A stretch of 50,030 nt of DNA from Alphaproteobacteria bacterium (GTDB lineage Bacteria > Pseudomonadota > Alphaproteobacteria > UBA2136 > JAPPOO01), in NCBI GenBank assembly GCA_028817875.1, contig JAPPOO010000037.1, forward strand, positions 1 to 50,030, given 5' to 3'. The translations under genes and the position numbers were made by a program. This document shows, in pieces, positions 1-8,500 of the stretch (the stretch's first letter is position 1; the number at the start of each line of letters is the position of its first letter). The notes below the pieces were generated by a model, which did not search any database, had not been told where the DNA came from, and was given only the letters and a program-made list of their open reading frames with translations.

Positions 1-32
1 GAACCATAATAGCGCCACCACCATATTTAACT

Positions 33-50
33 GTTTTAAACTGTAAACTT
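33..50 (+). repeat. 18-bp conserved leader element, copy A
   Basis: GTTTTAAACTGTAAACTT lies 15 nt before the ATG of the 129-aa orphan gene. The same 18 bases occur at 46244-46261, also exactly 15 nt before an ATG, and both spacers contain AAGGA as a probable ribosome-binding site. The position within the untranslated leader suggests a transcript or translation control element, or a recently duplicated promoter/leader cassette. The function is inferred. Confidence 0.6.
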
Positions 51-65
51 AAGGAAGGACTTAAA

Positions 66-455
66 ATGTCTGAAATGCAAAACTACCTTACGGATAGTAA
101 TAAAAGAATGGCGGTAACTATTGTTGTAATTCTCTGGAAAGCAAAAGAATTTCCAGAAATAGGGGTGGATCATCCAGAATTTGTAGAGCTTTTCAATAAG
201 CTTCTCCAAAAAATAGCCTCTGATAGCTCAGTCAACAATAGTGAAGAAAGTCATTTAGCTACACTGTTGGGTGTAATACTCAAATTGATATCTAAAAGCG
301 TACCTTTTGATTTCCAGGATATTCCTCCCATGTTCTTTGGGGAGAAAGCGTACCCCTTAAACGTAGAAATGGCGGCGAATCCTAGTAACGGCATGGTCAG
401 ATTCTGGATCAACGGTAACCAACAGTTAGTTGATTCTTTCAATGTTGGAAAATAG
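66..455 (+). CDS. Orphan small protein (129 aa)
   Basis: I do not recognise a family. The ORF starts at ATG after AAGGAAGG, a convincing Shine-Dalgarno sequence, and follows the conserved 18-bp leader element. The product has no signal peptide and no clear transmembrane segment. The first half looks helical and hydrophobic in patches (MAVTIVVILWKAKEF, ELFNKLLQKIA), and the last third has short beta-like stretches (MVRFWINGN). It is probably cytoplasmic. It stands alone: a strong hairpin follows the stop codon and no gene is close downstream in the same orientation. Base composition is more AT-rich than miaB, as for the other small orphan genes in this window. The RBS and leader argue that it is a real gene; the function is unknown. 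Confidence 0.65.
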   Translation: MSEMQNYLTDSNKRMAVTIVVILWKAKEFPEIGVDHPEFVELFNKLLQKIASDSSVNNSEESHLATLLGVILKLISKSVPFDFQDIPPMFFGEKAYPLNVEMAANPSNGMVRFWINGNQQLVDSFNVGK

Positions 456-464
456 GCATCTATT

Positions 465-499
465 GCTGTGGGACTCATCAACATGATGAGCCTCACAGC
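465..499 (+). terminator. Strong hairpin after the 129-aa gene
   Basis: GCTGTGgGaCTCATC pairs with GATGAGcCtCACAGC around a 5-nt loop, directly after the stop codon of the 66-455 gene. No U-tract follows, so it may be an RNA 3'-end stabiliser or a factor-dependent terminator rather than a classical intrinsic one. Confidence 0.4.
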
Positions 500-568
500 A
501 CACAATAAAAAAAAGCCACCCAAGGGCATTTCTTAGAAGTTTTTTTGCTTTTTTGTGCATTTTTTGGT

Positions 569-690
569 CAAAATTTACACTTTTTTGACCTCAAATATCA
601 CTTTTAAATACTGATTTATCCTTTATTCACCCTCATTTATCACTGATTTAGATACTGTTTGCGTCGCAAATTTTTTTTATGGGGAAAAAT
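569..690 (+). repeat. Dispersed intergenic AT-rich repeat, copy 1
   Basis: This stretch aligns with 47602-47711 in the same orientation. They share an exact 28-bp core, CACTTTTTTGACCTCAAATA followed by TCACTTTT. A near-identical stretch around ACTGATTTATCC..TTATTCACC follows, then a short indel, then a shared CGCAAATTTTTTT end. Copy 1 also carries an inverted GGTCAAAA ... TTTTTTGACC at its left edge. It lies in the gene-less 456-879 stretch. I cannot assign it to a named repeat family. Confidence 0.6.
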
Positions 691-739
691 GAATCTGAAT
701 ACAAAAATATAGAACTAAATTTATGGTGTTTTAAAAGTT

Positions 740-855
740 CCCAACATCCCAAATGCGAGAAGCATTTGGTTGTTGTGGGGGCTGGGGCCTTGACCCAGAG
801 CCATTTGCAGGCTTCGCCTGTGAACTGGCTATATCAAATTCTAATTGAGTTTTTG
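740..855 (+). other. Hairpin cluster upstream of miaB, possible small RNA or leader
   Basis: Three consecutive stem-loops can be drawn. The first pairs CCCAACA..CCAAATGC with GCATTTGG.TGTTG.GGG around a GAGAA loop. The second is CTGGG/CCCAG. The third pairs AGCCA..GCAGGC with GCCTGT..TGGCT around TTC. A weak AT-rich stem followed by TTTTT (about 833-853) ends the run 25 nt before the miaB ATG. A 60-codon ORF (679-861) runs through it but has no ribosome-binding site. This may be a small RNA gene with a terminator or an attenuating leader of miaB. It matches no RNA family I can name. The rest of 456-679 holds only the terminator hairpin and the dispersed repeat. Confidence 0.35.
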
Positions 856-879
856 TCATAACCCGTGTAAATAGCCCCC

Positions 880-2301
880 ATGCCAGTAAGAATTGAACAC
901 GCCGTAGAAAATACCACCCCCGCCGCCAACCAAGCGGCTAAGCGTATGTTTATTAAGTCTTATGGCTGCCAAATGAATGTGTATGATGGCCTCCGCATGG
1001 CTGAACTTCTCACCCCATTAGGGTACGAGCTTCAAGACGCTGCAGATGGCGCTGACCTTGTGATTCTCAACACATGCCACATTCGCGAAAAGGCAGACGA
1101 CAAAATGTTTTCCGACATCGGCCGCTTCCGCAAAACCGCGGCTGATAACGCAATCATCGCTGTTGGCGGTTGCACAGGCCAAGCCCTCGGCGCTAAGTTG
1201 ATGCAGCAAGCGCCTGCCGTTTCAATCGTTTTTGGCCCTCAAACGTACCACCGCCTACCAGAGTTTATAGAAAAAGTTGAAACTGGTCGCACACAACGCG
1301 CCGCAGGCCACAAAAATGCGCCCATTCGCGTTTCTGACACTGACTTTCCGGAGTTGGAAAAATTTGACAAATTACCTCAAGCAAACAGCTATGGGCCTTC
1401 AGCTTTCTTAACAATTCAAGAAGGATGCGATAAATTTTGCACTTATTGTGTCGTTCCTTACACCCGCGGTGCCGAGATTTCTCGCCCAGTAAACCACATC
1501 CTTGAAGAAGCACAGGAAATGGCGGAAAACGGAACGCGAGAACTGGTTTTATTGGGGCAGAATGTTAATGCTTACCATGGCGAAGATGTTGACGGAAACG
1601 AAGTTACTCTCGCTAAATTATTAGATAAATTGGCGGAAATAGAAGGGATTGCGCGTTTACGTTTTGTAACAAGTCATCCTCAAAATACAACGCAAGATTT
1701 AATGGAAGCTTTTCGTGATAATCCAAAGCTGATGCCGTTTTTCCACCTACCTGTGCAAGCTGGCAGCAACAAAATTTTACAGGCTATGAACCGTAGCCAT
1801 ACAGCAGAAGAATACTTAGCAATATTAGATAAAGTGCGCGAATACTGTCCTGATATTGCTATGAGCGGCGATTTTATTGTCGGATTCCCAGGAGAAACCG
1901 AGGAAGACTACCAGCAAACACTAGCTATCGCACACGCATCTAAGTATGTGTACGCCTATTCTTTCGCATACTCACCACGCCCAGGTACACCAGCAGCAGA
2001 TATGCCGAACCAAGTGCCAGAAGATATTAAAAAAGAACGCCTTGCAGGGCTTCAGGCTGTTTTAGATAATTCACAAGAAGAGTTTAATAAAACGTTTGAA
2101 GGCAAAACAATAGAAGTTTTGGTGGAAGAAATGGGTGGGAAAATTGACCAGTTGAGAGGTCGCAGTCCTCACAACGTAGCGGTTAACTTCACAACAGGCC
2201 TTACCAGTGAGAAACTAAACCGCCGCTTGATAGGAGATATCCTAAAAGTAAAAATCACTGAAGCTGGCGCTAAAAGCCTTATGGGCGAACTTATTTCCTA
2301 G
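880..2301 (+). CDS. miaB: tRNA-2-methylthio-N6-dimethylallyladenosine synthase MiaB
   Basis: A radical-SAM methylthiotransferase that adds a methylthio group to i6A37 in tRNAs reading UNN codons; cytoplasmic. The N-terminal UPF0004 domain begins at FIKSYGCQMN (about residue 24) and supplies its cluster cysteines from CQMN, NTCHIREKA and GGCTGQ. The radical-SAM motif EGCDKFCTYC is near residue 183. A TRAM domain ends the protein (EVLVEEMGGK...LKVKITEAG). At 473 aa it is slightly longer than usual because of about 22 extra N-terminal residues. The ATG at 880 has no obvious SD, and an internal ATG at 946 would give the common start, so the start is uncertain. phoH follows 75 bp downstream on the same strand, the usual alphaproteobacterial partner. 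Confidence 0.97.
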   Translation: MPVRIEHAVENTTPAANQAAKRMFIKSYGCQMNVYDGLRMAELLTPLGYELQDAADGADLVILNTCHIREKADDKMFSDIGRFRKTAADNAIIAVGGCTGQALGAKLMQQAPAVSIVFGPQTYHRLPEFIEKVETGRTQRAAGHKNAPIRVSDTDFPELEKFDKLPQANSYGPSAFLTIQEGCDKFCTYCVVPYTRGAEISRPVNHILEEAQEMAENGTRELVLLGQNVNAYHGEDVDGNEVTLAKLLDKLAEIEGIARLRFVTSHPQNTTQDLMEAFRDNPKLMPFFHLPVQAGSNKILQAMNRSHTAEEYLAILDKVREYCPDIAMSGDFIVGFPGETEEDYQQTLAIAHASKYVYAYSFAYSPRPGTPAADMPNQVPEDIKKERLAGLQAVLDNSQEEFNKTFEGKTIEVLVEEMGGKIDQLRGRSPHNVAVNFTTGLTSEKLNRRLIGDILKVKITEAGAKSLMGELIS

Positions 2302-2376
2302 TAAATAAATGAGTGTAAAGTTCATTATACTTGTTTTACAATATTCCCAAGAACGACAACAAATAAGTGGAAGCAA

Positions 2377-3411
2377 ATGTCGGAAAATACGGTAGATACG
2401 CCAGAAAATAATATAGAACAAAACGGAAAAGAACCCGTTTACCTCAAGTTCTCCAGTAATGCCTTATTAATGGAATTGTGTGGGCGACATGATGCCCACT
2501 TGCAGCAAGTAGAAGAGCGTCTCGGTGTTCAACTAGTAACACGCGGAAACCAGTTAGCCATTCTAGGGCCTGCTGACCAAGTTGAAAAAGCTAAAATAGT
2601 ATTAGAAGATTTGTATGAGCTTTTACAAAGCGGTCTTCCCGTTGCAGCCCCGCAAATAGATGCAGCTTTACGCGTGACAGATGGCCTTTTAGGGGCTCAA
2701 CTGCGTCCATCTGACCTCATGGGGCAAGATGTGATTTTAAATACACCAAATAAAAAGGTGGCGCCGCGCTCCGTTCAACAACATGTTTATGTGGCAGCCT
2801 TGCAAAGTAGTTCTCTAACGTTTGGTCTTGGCCCCGCAGGGACAGGAAAAACCTACTTAGCAACGGCTTATGCTGTTCAAGGATTAATACAAAAAAAATA
2901 TAAAAAACTTATCTTAACACGCCCAGTTGTAGAGGCTGGAGAGAGGCTAGGTTTTTTACCGGGAACGTTAGAAGAAAAAATAGATCCATATTTACGCCCA
3001 TTTTTTGATGCCTTGGACGATATGGTTGGACGAGAAAAAGTAGATAAGTGGCGTGAACAAGGAGTTATTGAAATTGCACCGTTAGCCTATATGCGTGGTA
3101 GAACACTAGAAAAATGCATCATGATTTTAGACGAAGCTCAAAATACAACAACAACGCAAATGCGGATGTTTTTAACGCGTATGGGTGAGGGAAGTAAGGC
3201 TATTGCAACAGGTGATATTACCCAAAGCGATTTACCAAAAAGCCAAATATCAGGGCTTAAGCAAGCGGTGCAAGTTTTAGAAGGTTTGGCTGATATTGAG
3301 GTAACGAGATTTAGTGAAGCTGACGTCGTTCGTCACGAATTGGTTGCGCGCATTGTCCAAGCCTATGAAGAGAAAGATCGTCAAATTAGTATGAAACTAG
3401 ATAGCGAATGA
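2377..3411 (+). CDS. phoH: PhoH family ATPase
   Basis: A PhoH-type P-loop ATPase, cytoplasmic, conserved next to ybeY and linked to RNA metabolism. The N-terminal part (about residues 20-90) resembles a KH-like RNA-binding region (ERLGVQLVTRGNQLAILG). Walker A GPAGTGKT is near residue 151 and Walker B MILDEAQNTT near residue 248, followed by the typical TGDITQSDLP. The 344-aa length is normal for the family. It starts 75 bp after miaB and may be cotranscribed. In related genomes ybeY, corC and lnt follow phoH on the same strand. Here the next genes run on the opposite strand, and ybeY lies 12 kb away next to metK. Confidence 0.96.
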   Translation: MSENTVDTPENNIEQNGKEPVYLKFSSNALLMELCGRHDAHLQQVEERLGVQLVTRGNQLAILGPADQVEKAKIVLEDLYELLQSGLPVAAPQIDAALRVTDGLLGAQLRPSDLMGQDVILNTPNKKVAPRSVQQHVYVAALQSSSLTFGLGPAGTGKTYLATAYAVQGLIQKKYKKLILTRPVVEAGERLGFLPGTLEEKIDPYLRPFFDALDDMVGREKVDKWREQGVIEIAPLAYMRGRTLEKCIMILDEAQNTTTTQMRMFLTRMGEGSKAIATGDITQSDLPKSQISGLKQAVQVLEGLADIEVTRFSEADVVRHELVARIVQAYEEKDRQISMKLDSE

Positions 3412-3448
3412 CAGCTTTTTTTGAGTTTAGGTTAGTTAAGACAGAAAA

Positions 3449-3853
3449 CTAATTCTCTTCAGCCGCTTCAGCAGCCATACTCTTAATCATGTCTAAAACT
3501 TTTTTACGAACTTTTTCATTCTCGATAGCATAGTAAGACCTGACAAGTGTCAAAGTTTCGCGTCTAGCCATTAAGTCCTCTTCAAGAGAAGGGGTATCTT
3601 CTGCAATGCTAGCACTGCTCTTAGGAGCGTATCCGTCAAAGAAAAAAGAAACAGGAACTTCAAGAACACGGCCAATTTGGAAAAGGCGGCTAGCACCTAC
3701 ACGGTTAGAACCGTTTTCATATTTCTGTACTTGCTGAAAAGTAATCCCAAGGGCATCAGCAAGTTTTTCCTGACTAACACCTAGCAAAGTACGTCTCTGC
3801 TTAAGGCGTTTGCCAACATGAATATCTACAGGGTTAGGTTTGCTCACAGTCAT
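3449..3853 (-). CDS. XRE-family HTH transcriptional regulator
   Basis: A small DNA-binding regulator. The helix-turn-helix occupies roughly residues 12-66 (RLKQRRTLLGVSQEKLADALGITFQQVQKYENG), followed by a helical tail ending in EAAEEN. This is the xre gene that in many alphaproteobacteria sits between lnt and metK; its target is generally not known. The ORF track starts six codons earlier (MLYIRA). I prefer the ATG at 3853 (MTVSKPNP), which gives 134 aa. It lies 53 bp downstream of lnt on the same strand, so the two probably share a transcript. It converges on phoH with no evident terminator between them. Confidence 0.9.
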   Translation of the reverse strand: MTVSKPNPVDIHVGKRLKQRRTLLGVSQEKLADALGITFQQVQKYENGSNRVGASRLFQIGRVLEVPVSFFFDGYAPKSSASIAEDTPSLEEDLMARRETLTLVRSYYAIENEKVRKKVLDMIKSMAAEAAEEN

Positions 3854-3906
3854 AGCTCTTATATAGAGCATTTAATGCAAGTATGCAAAGCTTAGAAGGC
3901 GATTTG

Positions 3907-5391
3907 TCATATCTTTTTTAAGTATTCTTTAAAAAACAAAGAGATACGAATCCATGCTGTAGGGGAAATAGCCTGAGGAATATGAATATTTTTAGCTATT
4001 ATTTTTTGTGGAGGTAGTTTTTCGACAATATGCCCATAGCCATTCACAACGGCAGAAATGCCTGTGTTGGCGATTCTTACAAGGGGGAGTCCTGTCTCTA
4101 CTGCCCGTAAACGAGCAAGAGCAAAGTGCTGGTATGGTGCAGTTGTGCCGTCAAACCAATTATCGTTAGTAATATTTAGTAAAAACTGTTGGTTTTCAAG
4201 GTGTCGGGCTACATAAAAAGGGAATGAAGTCTCGTAGCAAATAAGAGGAAGTGCCTGAAGATTTTCTTCTAAGTCAAGAACAGGTGGTGCTGTGCCAGAT
4301 GTATAGGTAGCTCGATTAAAGGAAAGTGTGCGTAAAAAACGTTGAGTGATACTGGAAAAAGGGAGGGTTTCGCCAAAAGGTACTAAAATACGTTTGTCAT
4401 AAATAGGGCTAAGGTGAGCACGGTAGTTTATCGTAGAGATGCTATTAAAAGCTTTCTGTCCCTTCTTTTGGTCAAAGTCAAAGCGTAAAAAACCAAGAGT
4501 GAGTTTTTGGTAAGGGCTAAGGTGGCGAGCCAGCATTTGACGTAAACTTGTATCTGAATCTACCTCATAGGCTACGGCAGTTTCAGGCCATATAATATGC
4601 TTAACTTCGGGATCATTTGTTTGCATAAGGTCAACATGCCTATGTAAAAACTCCCGACGTTTAACATCATCCCATTTATGAGCAGTTTCAATATTTGCTT
4701 GTACAAGTCGGACTTTTGTTAGAGGGGTAAACGAGGTGTCACTTTGATATAGTCTATAGTAACCAAAGCCTGCTTGTCCCGCCAAAAGAAGTAATAACGA
4801 TACAAGAGAGGTATAATTAAGTCTTAAGAAACTAGCAGCTAACAAGGCAAAAAAACTAAGTAAAAATACACTGCCAACGCTAGCAAGCTGCATCATAATG
4901 AGGTTGCCAGCAAAAATACTGCCGATAGGGTTCCAAGGGAAATGGATAGGAGGGAAATTTCTTGCAAGTTCAAAAAGTAACCATAAGAAAATAAAGGTCG
5001 CAGTGCGCCACTTTTTAGGAGCTTTGTAAGCAGTTCCAGTAATACATCCAGTAAAACAAGAGAAAATAACTGTAATGAGACAGAGTGCTGGAACACCTGC
5101 CCAAATAGCAGGGCCCCACTGCCCTCCAGCATCAATGTAGAAAGCTCGCGGGATCCAGTATAGAGAAGTTAAATAATGCCCAATACCAAATAGAAAACCA
5201 ACAAAGAACGCTTGTTTGAAAGAGGAGGCGTGCCGCATAAAAAAAAGAAGGCCGCTTAAGGATAAAATGCTAATTGGCCAAAGAAAAAAAGGCGCAAAAC
5301 CAAGCGTAAGAAGAGTGCCAAGAAGGAAGATAGCTCCACCTGTAGGGTAAGAGAGTGATAAACTAGTAAACCGTTGCAATAATAACAGCAT
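3907..5391 (-). CDS. lnt: Apolipoprotein N-acyltransferase Lnt
   Basis: The last enzyme of lipoprotein maturation: it transfers an acyl chain from phospholipid to the N-terminal cysteine of apolipoproteins, in the inner membrane with a periplasmic active site. About six to eight hydrophobic segments fill the first ~210 residues and one more lies at the C-terminus. The nitrilase-like domain between them carries the expected triad: Glu in IIWPETAV (about 269), Lys in YDKRILVPFGE (about 333) and Cys in LICYETSF (about 385). The start at 5391 is the ATG; the ORF track uses a TTG two codons earlier. corC normally lies just upstream, but here the giant repeat-protein genes are interposed. Confidence 0.95.
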   Translation of the reverse strand: MLLLLQRFTSLSLSYPTGGAIFLLGTLLTLGFAPFFLWPISILSLSGLLFFMRHASSFKQAFFVGFLFGIGHYLTSLYWIPRAFYIDAGGQWGPAIWAGVPALCLITVIFSCFTGCITGTAYKAPKKWRTATFIFLWLLFELARNFPPIHFPWNPIGSIFAGNLIMMQLASVGSVFLLSFFALLAASFLRLNYTSLVSLLLLLAGQAGFGYYRLYQSDTSFTPLTKVRLVQANIETAHKWDDVKRREFLHRHVDLMQTNDPEVKHIIWPETAVAYEVDSDTSLRQMLARHLSPYQKLTLGFLRFDFDQKKGQKAFNSISTINYRAHLSPIYDKRILVPFGETLPFSSITQRFLRTLSFNRATYTSGTAPPVLDLEENLQALPLICYETSFPFYVARHLENQQFLLNITNDNWFDGTTAPYQHFALARLRAVETGLPLVRIANTGISAVVNGYGHIVEKLPPQKIIAKNIHIPQAISPTAWIRISLFFKEYLKKI

Positions 5392-5519
5392 GGGCAAAAT
5401 ATAGCATATTTCTAATAAAAGTCCTTTTTCTTTCCCCTTGCTGTTAAGGGGTAGCTTAGAGTACTCTAAAAGGCAAATAAATGTAAGAAGGCGTTAATAA
5501 GGGCCCGCATAATATAGTA

Positions 5520-8500
5520 ATGAGAAATATTTCCTCCATCGTTACACTGCTATTTATAGCAGGCGTCGCTTATGCCGCAGATGACTGGGCGAATTTGGGG
5601 ACGGTCTCTAATACAGTAGCAGGATACTTATGCGACGTAACAGATGATGGTAAAGACATTATTTGTGAAGGGCCAAATCCTTACGTTGATAGTAGCGGTA
5701 ATGTAGGAATCGGCACATCTGCCCCCCAAACCGCACTAGAAGTAGCAGGTACAATCTCCGCCACAGGTGTAGAGGTGGCAGGTACTGTAACAGCCACCAA
5801 CTTCGTAGGTGATGGGAGCGGTTTGACAAACGTATCGGCAGGCAGTGCAGACTGGTATGATGTAACCAACATCCCAACAGGCGTAGTCAATATTAGTAAC
5901 ACAGCCCTAGATGCCGCCGAGCTAGGCGAACTCCAAAATATTGACACAACCACCATTTCCGCCGCCCAATGGGATTATGTAGGCGCCCTAGACCAAGGCC
6001 TAAGCACCACAGCAGATGTGCAATTTGCCAACCTAGATGCCAGCAGTATCTCCATCACAGGTCACCTATCAGCAACCACCATCTCCGCCACGTACATTGA
6101 GGGGGATGGCTCACTCCTAACTAATTTAAACCCTGCAGCACTAAGCGGTTATGACGCAGCACGAATCGTATCAGGCACAACAGACATAACCGTCAATGAA
6201 AACACGAGCATTTCGTTTACCACTGCGGGTACTGAGGTAGCAGTCATAGACGCCAGTGGTAATATGGGAATCGGCACATCTGATCCTCAAACTTCCCTAG
6301 AAGTAGCAGGTACAATCTCCGCCACAGGTGTAGAGGTGGCAGGTACTGTAACAGCCACCAACTTCGTAGGTGATGGGAGCGGGTTAACAAATGTACCAGT
6401 TGGAGCTGTAAGTGGATTAGATACAGCTACAATAGTATCTGGAACAACAAATATAACAGCCAATGAAAATACATCAATTTCATTTACTACAGCAGGTACT
6501 GAAAGAGCTGTAATCACTGCTGCAGGAGATGTGGGTATAGGAACCGATGCGCCCGGTACAGAATTAGAAGTTTCAGGAACTATAACAGCAGATTACTTCG
6601 TAGGAGACGGCTCTTTGCTCACGAACATCCCTGCGGCAGCTGTGAGTGGTAGTGTGGGAGCTTTAGATGACTTATCCGACGCGATTACAGATTATGCCAC
6701 CGCCCATAGCATGTACCTCGGCTCTGGCGCAGGCGCAGCAGCAGGTACAACCAGTACTTACAACATAGCTTTAGGTGAAAACGCTTTAGCTGTAAATGAC
6801 GGCGGAGACCGTAACGTGGCTATTGGCTATAATGTGTTAGACGCTAATACGACAGGGCAAGATAATGTCGGTATTGGTTATCAAGTACTAACTGACAATG
6901 CCGCAGGCATTAGGAACATAGGTGTAGGTTATAGCGCTTTGGCAAATAATACATCAGGGCAATCAAACATAGCGCTTGGGTATAATGCCCTAAATCAAAA
7001 CGCAACTGGAAGCGATAATATAGCCATTGGCCTAGTCACATTACAAAATAGTACAGGAAACGATAACATAGGGTTAGGTTCTTGGGTACTCAATGCAAAT
7101 ACTAGTGGATCTAGTAATGTAGCAATTGGTCGTTCCAGCCTAATTAATAATACAACTGCTAACAATAATACTGCTATTGGTTTTAATGTCCTTTATGATA
7201 ATAGAATCGGATCTGAAAATGTTGGAGTTGGATCGTATGCATTATACGATAACACAAATGCTCGAGGAAATACTGGAATTGGATATAATGCGCTGAACGA
7301 TAACGAAGATGGAAACTATAACATAGCAGTAGGGTATAATGCTCTTGATATAGCTAGTGGTCATAGTGTGACAGGAACTGTGGCTGTAGGATATAGAGCG
7401 GGTTACAATGCGCAAAGTGGAGCTAATTATAATACGTTTGTAGGCTACGAAGCTGGTGATAGTATTACCACAGGCTCCAACAACACTTTGTTGGGCTATC
7501 AAGCTGGTGATAGTATTACCACAGGCTCCAATAATATTATCATCGGTCAAGTAGCAGACGCAATTTCCACCACAGCCGATGACCAATTAAACATCGGAAA
7601 TACTATCTACGGAGACTTAAGCACAGACCAAGTTGGTATCGGCGTAACTGCCCCCCAAACCGCACTAGAAGTAGCAGGTACAATCTCCGCCACAGGTGTA
7701 GAGGTGGCAGGTACTGTAACAGCCACCAACTTCGTAGGTGATGGGAGCGGTTTAACAAATGTACCTGCAGGAAGTGCCGATTGGTACGACGTAACTAATA
7801 TCCCAACAGGCGTAGTCAATATCAGTAACACAGCCCTAGATGCCGCCGAGCTAGGCGAACTCCAAAATATTGACACGACAACAATTTCCGCCGCCCAGTG
7901 GGACTACGTCGGTGCCCTAGACCAAGGCTTAAGCACCACAGCAGATGTGCAATTTGCTAACCTAGATGCCAGCAGTGTCTCCATCACAGGTCACCTATCG
8001 GCAACCACCATCTCAGCTACCTATATTTCAGGGGATGGTTCGTTATTAACCAACATTGCCGCAGGTGCGGTTACAATAGGTATTGATGATCTAACCGACG
8101 CTGCGGTAGACTCAACTAACAATAATGTATTCCTTACTCATGAAGGTGGCACTCTTATCAGCCCAACTAGTAACTACAATACAGCTTTAGGGCTTTACGC
8201 GTTGGATGCTTTAGAAGCAGGTGCAGACTATAATACAGCACTGGGTTACAACGCTTTAGGTTTAGCAACAACTGGAGATGATAATACAGCTCTTGGATAT
8301 GATGCATTAAGAAACAATACGACAGGCTCCCAAAACACAGGGATTGGCTCCATAGTATTACAAGCTAATACAACAGGCTCTAACAATACAGCAGTAGGAG
8401 ATGGTGTATTAAGGAATAACACGACAGGCGGAAATAATGTAGGTATTGGTAATGCAGGGACTCTCCAAAATAATGTAATAGGAAGTTACAATATGGCCTT

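Noticed and set aside
679-861. 60-aa ORF before miaB
   Set aside because: No ribosome-binding site, odd composition, and it runs through a set of strong hairpins; more likely untranslated.
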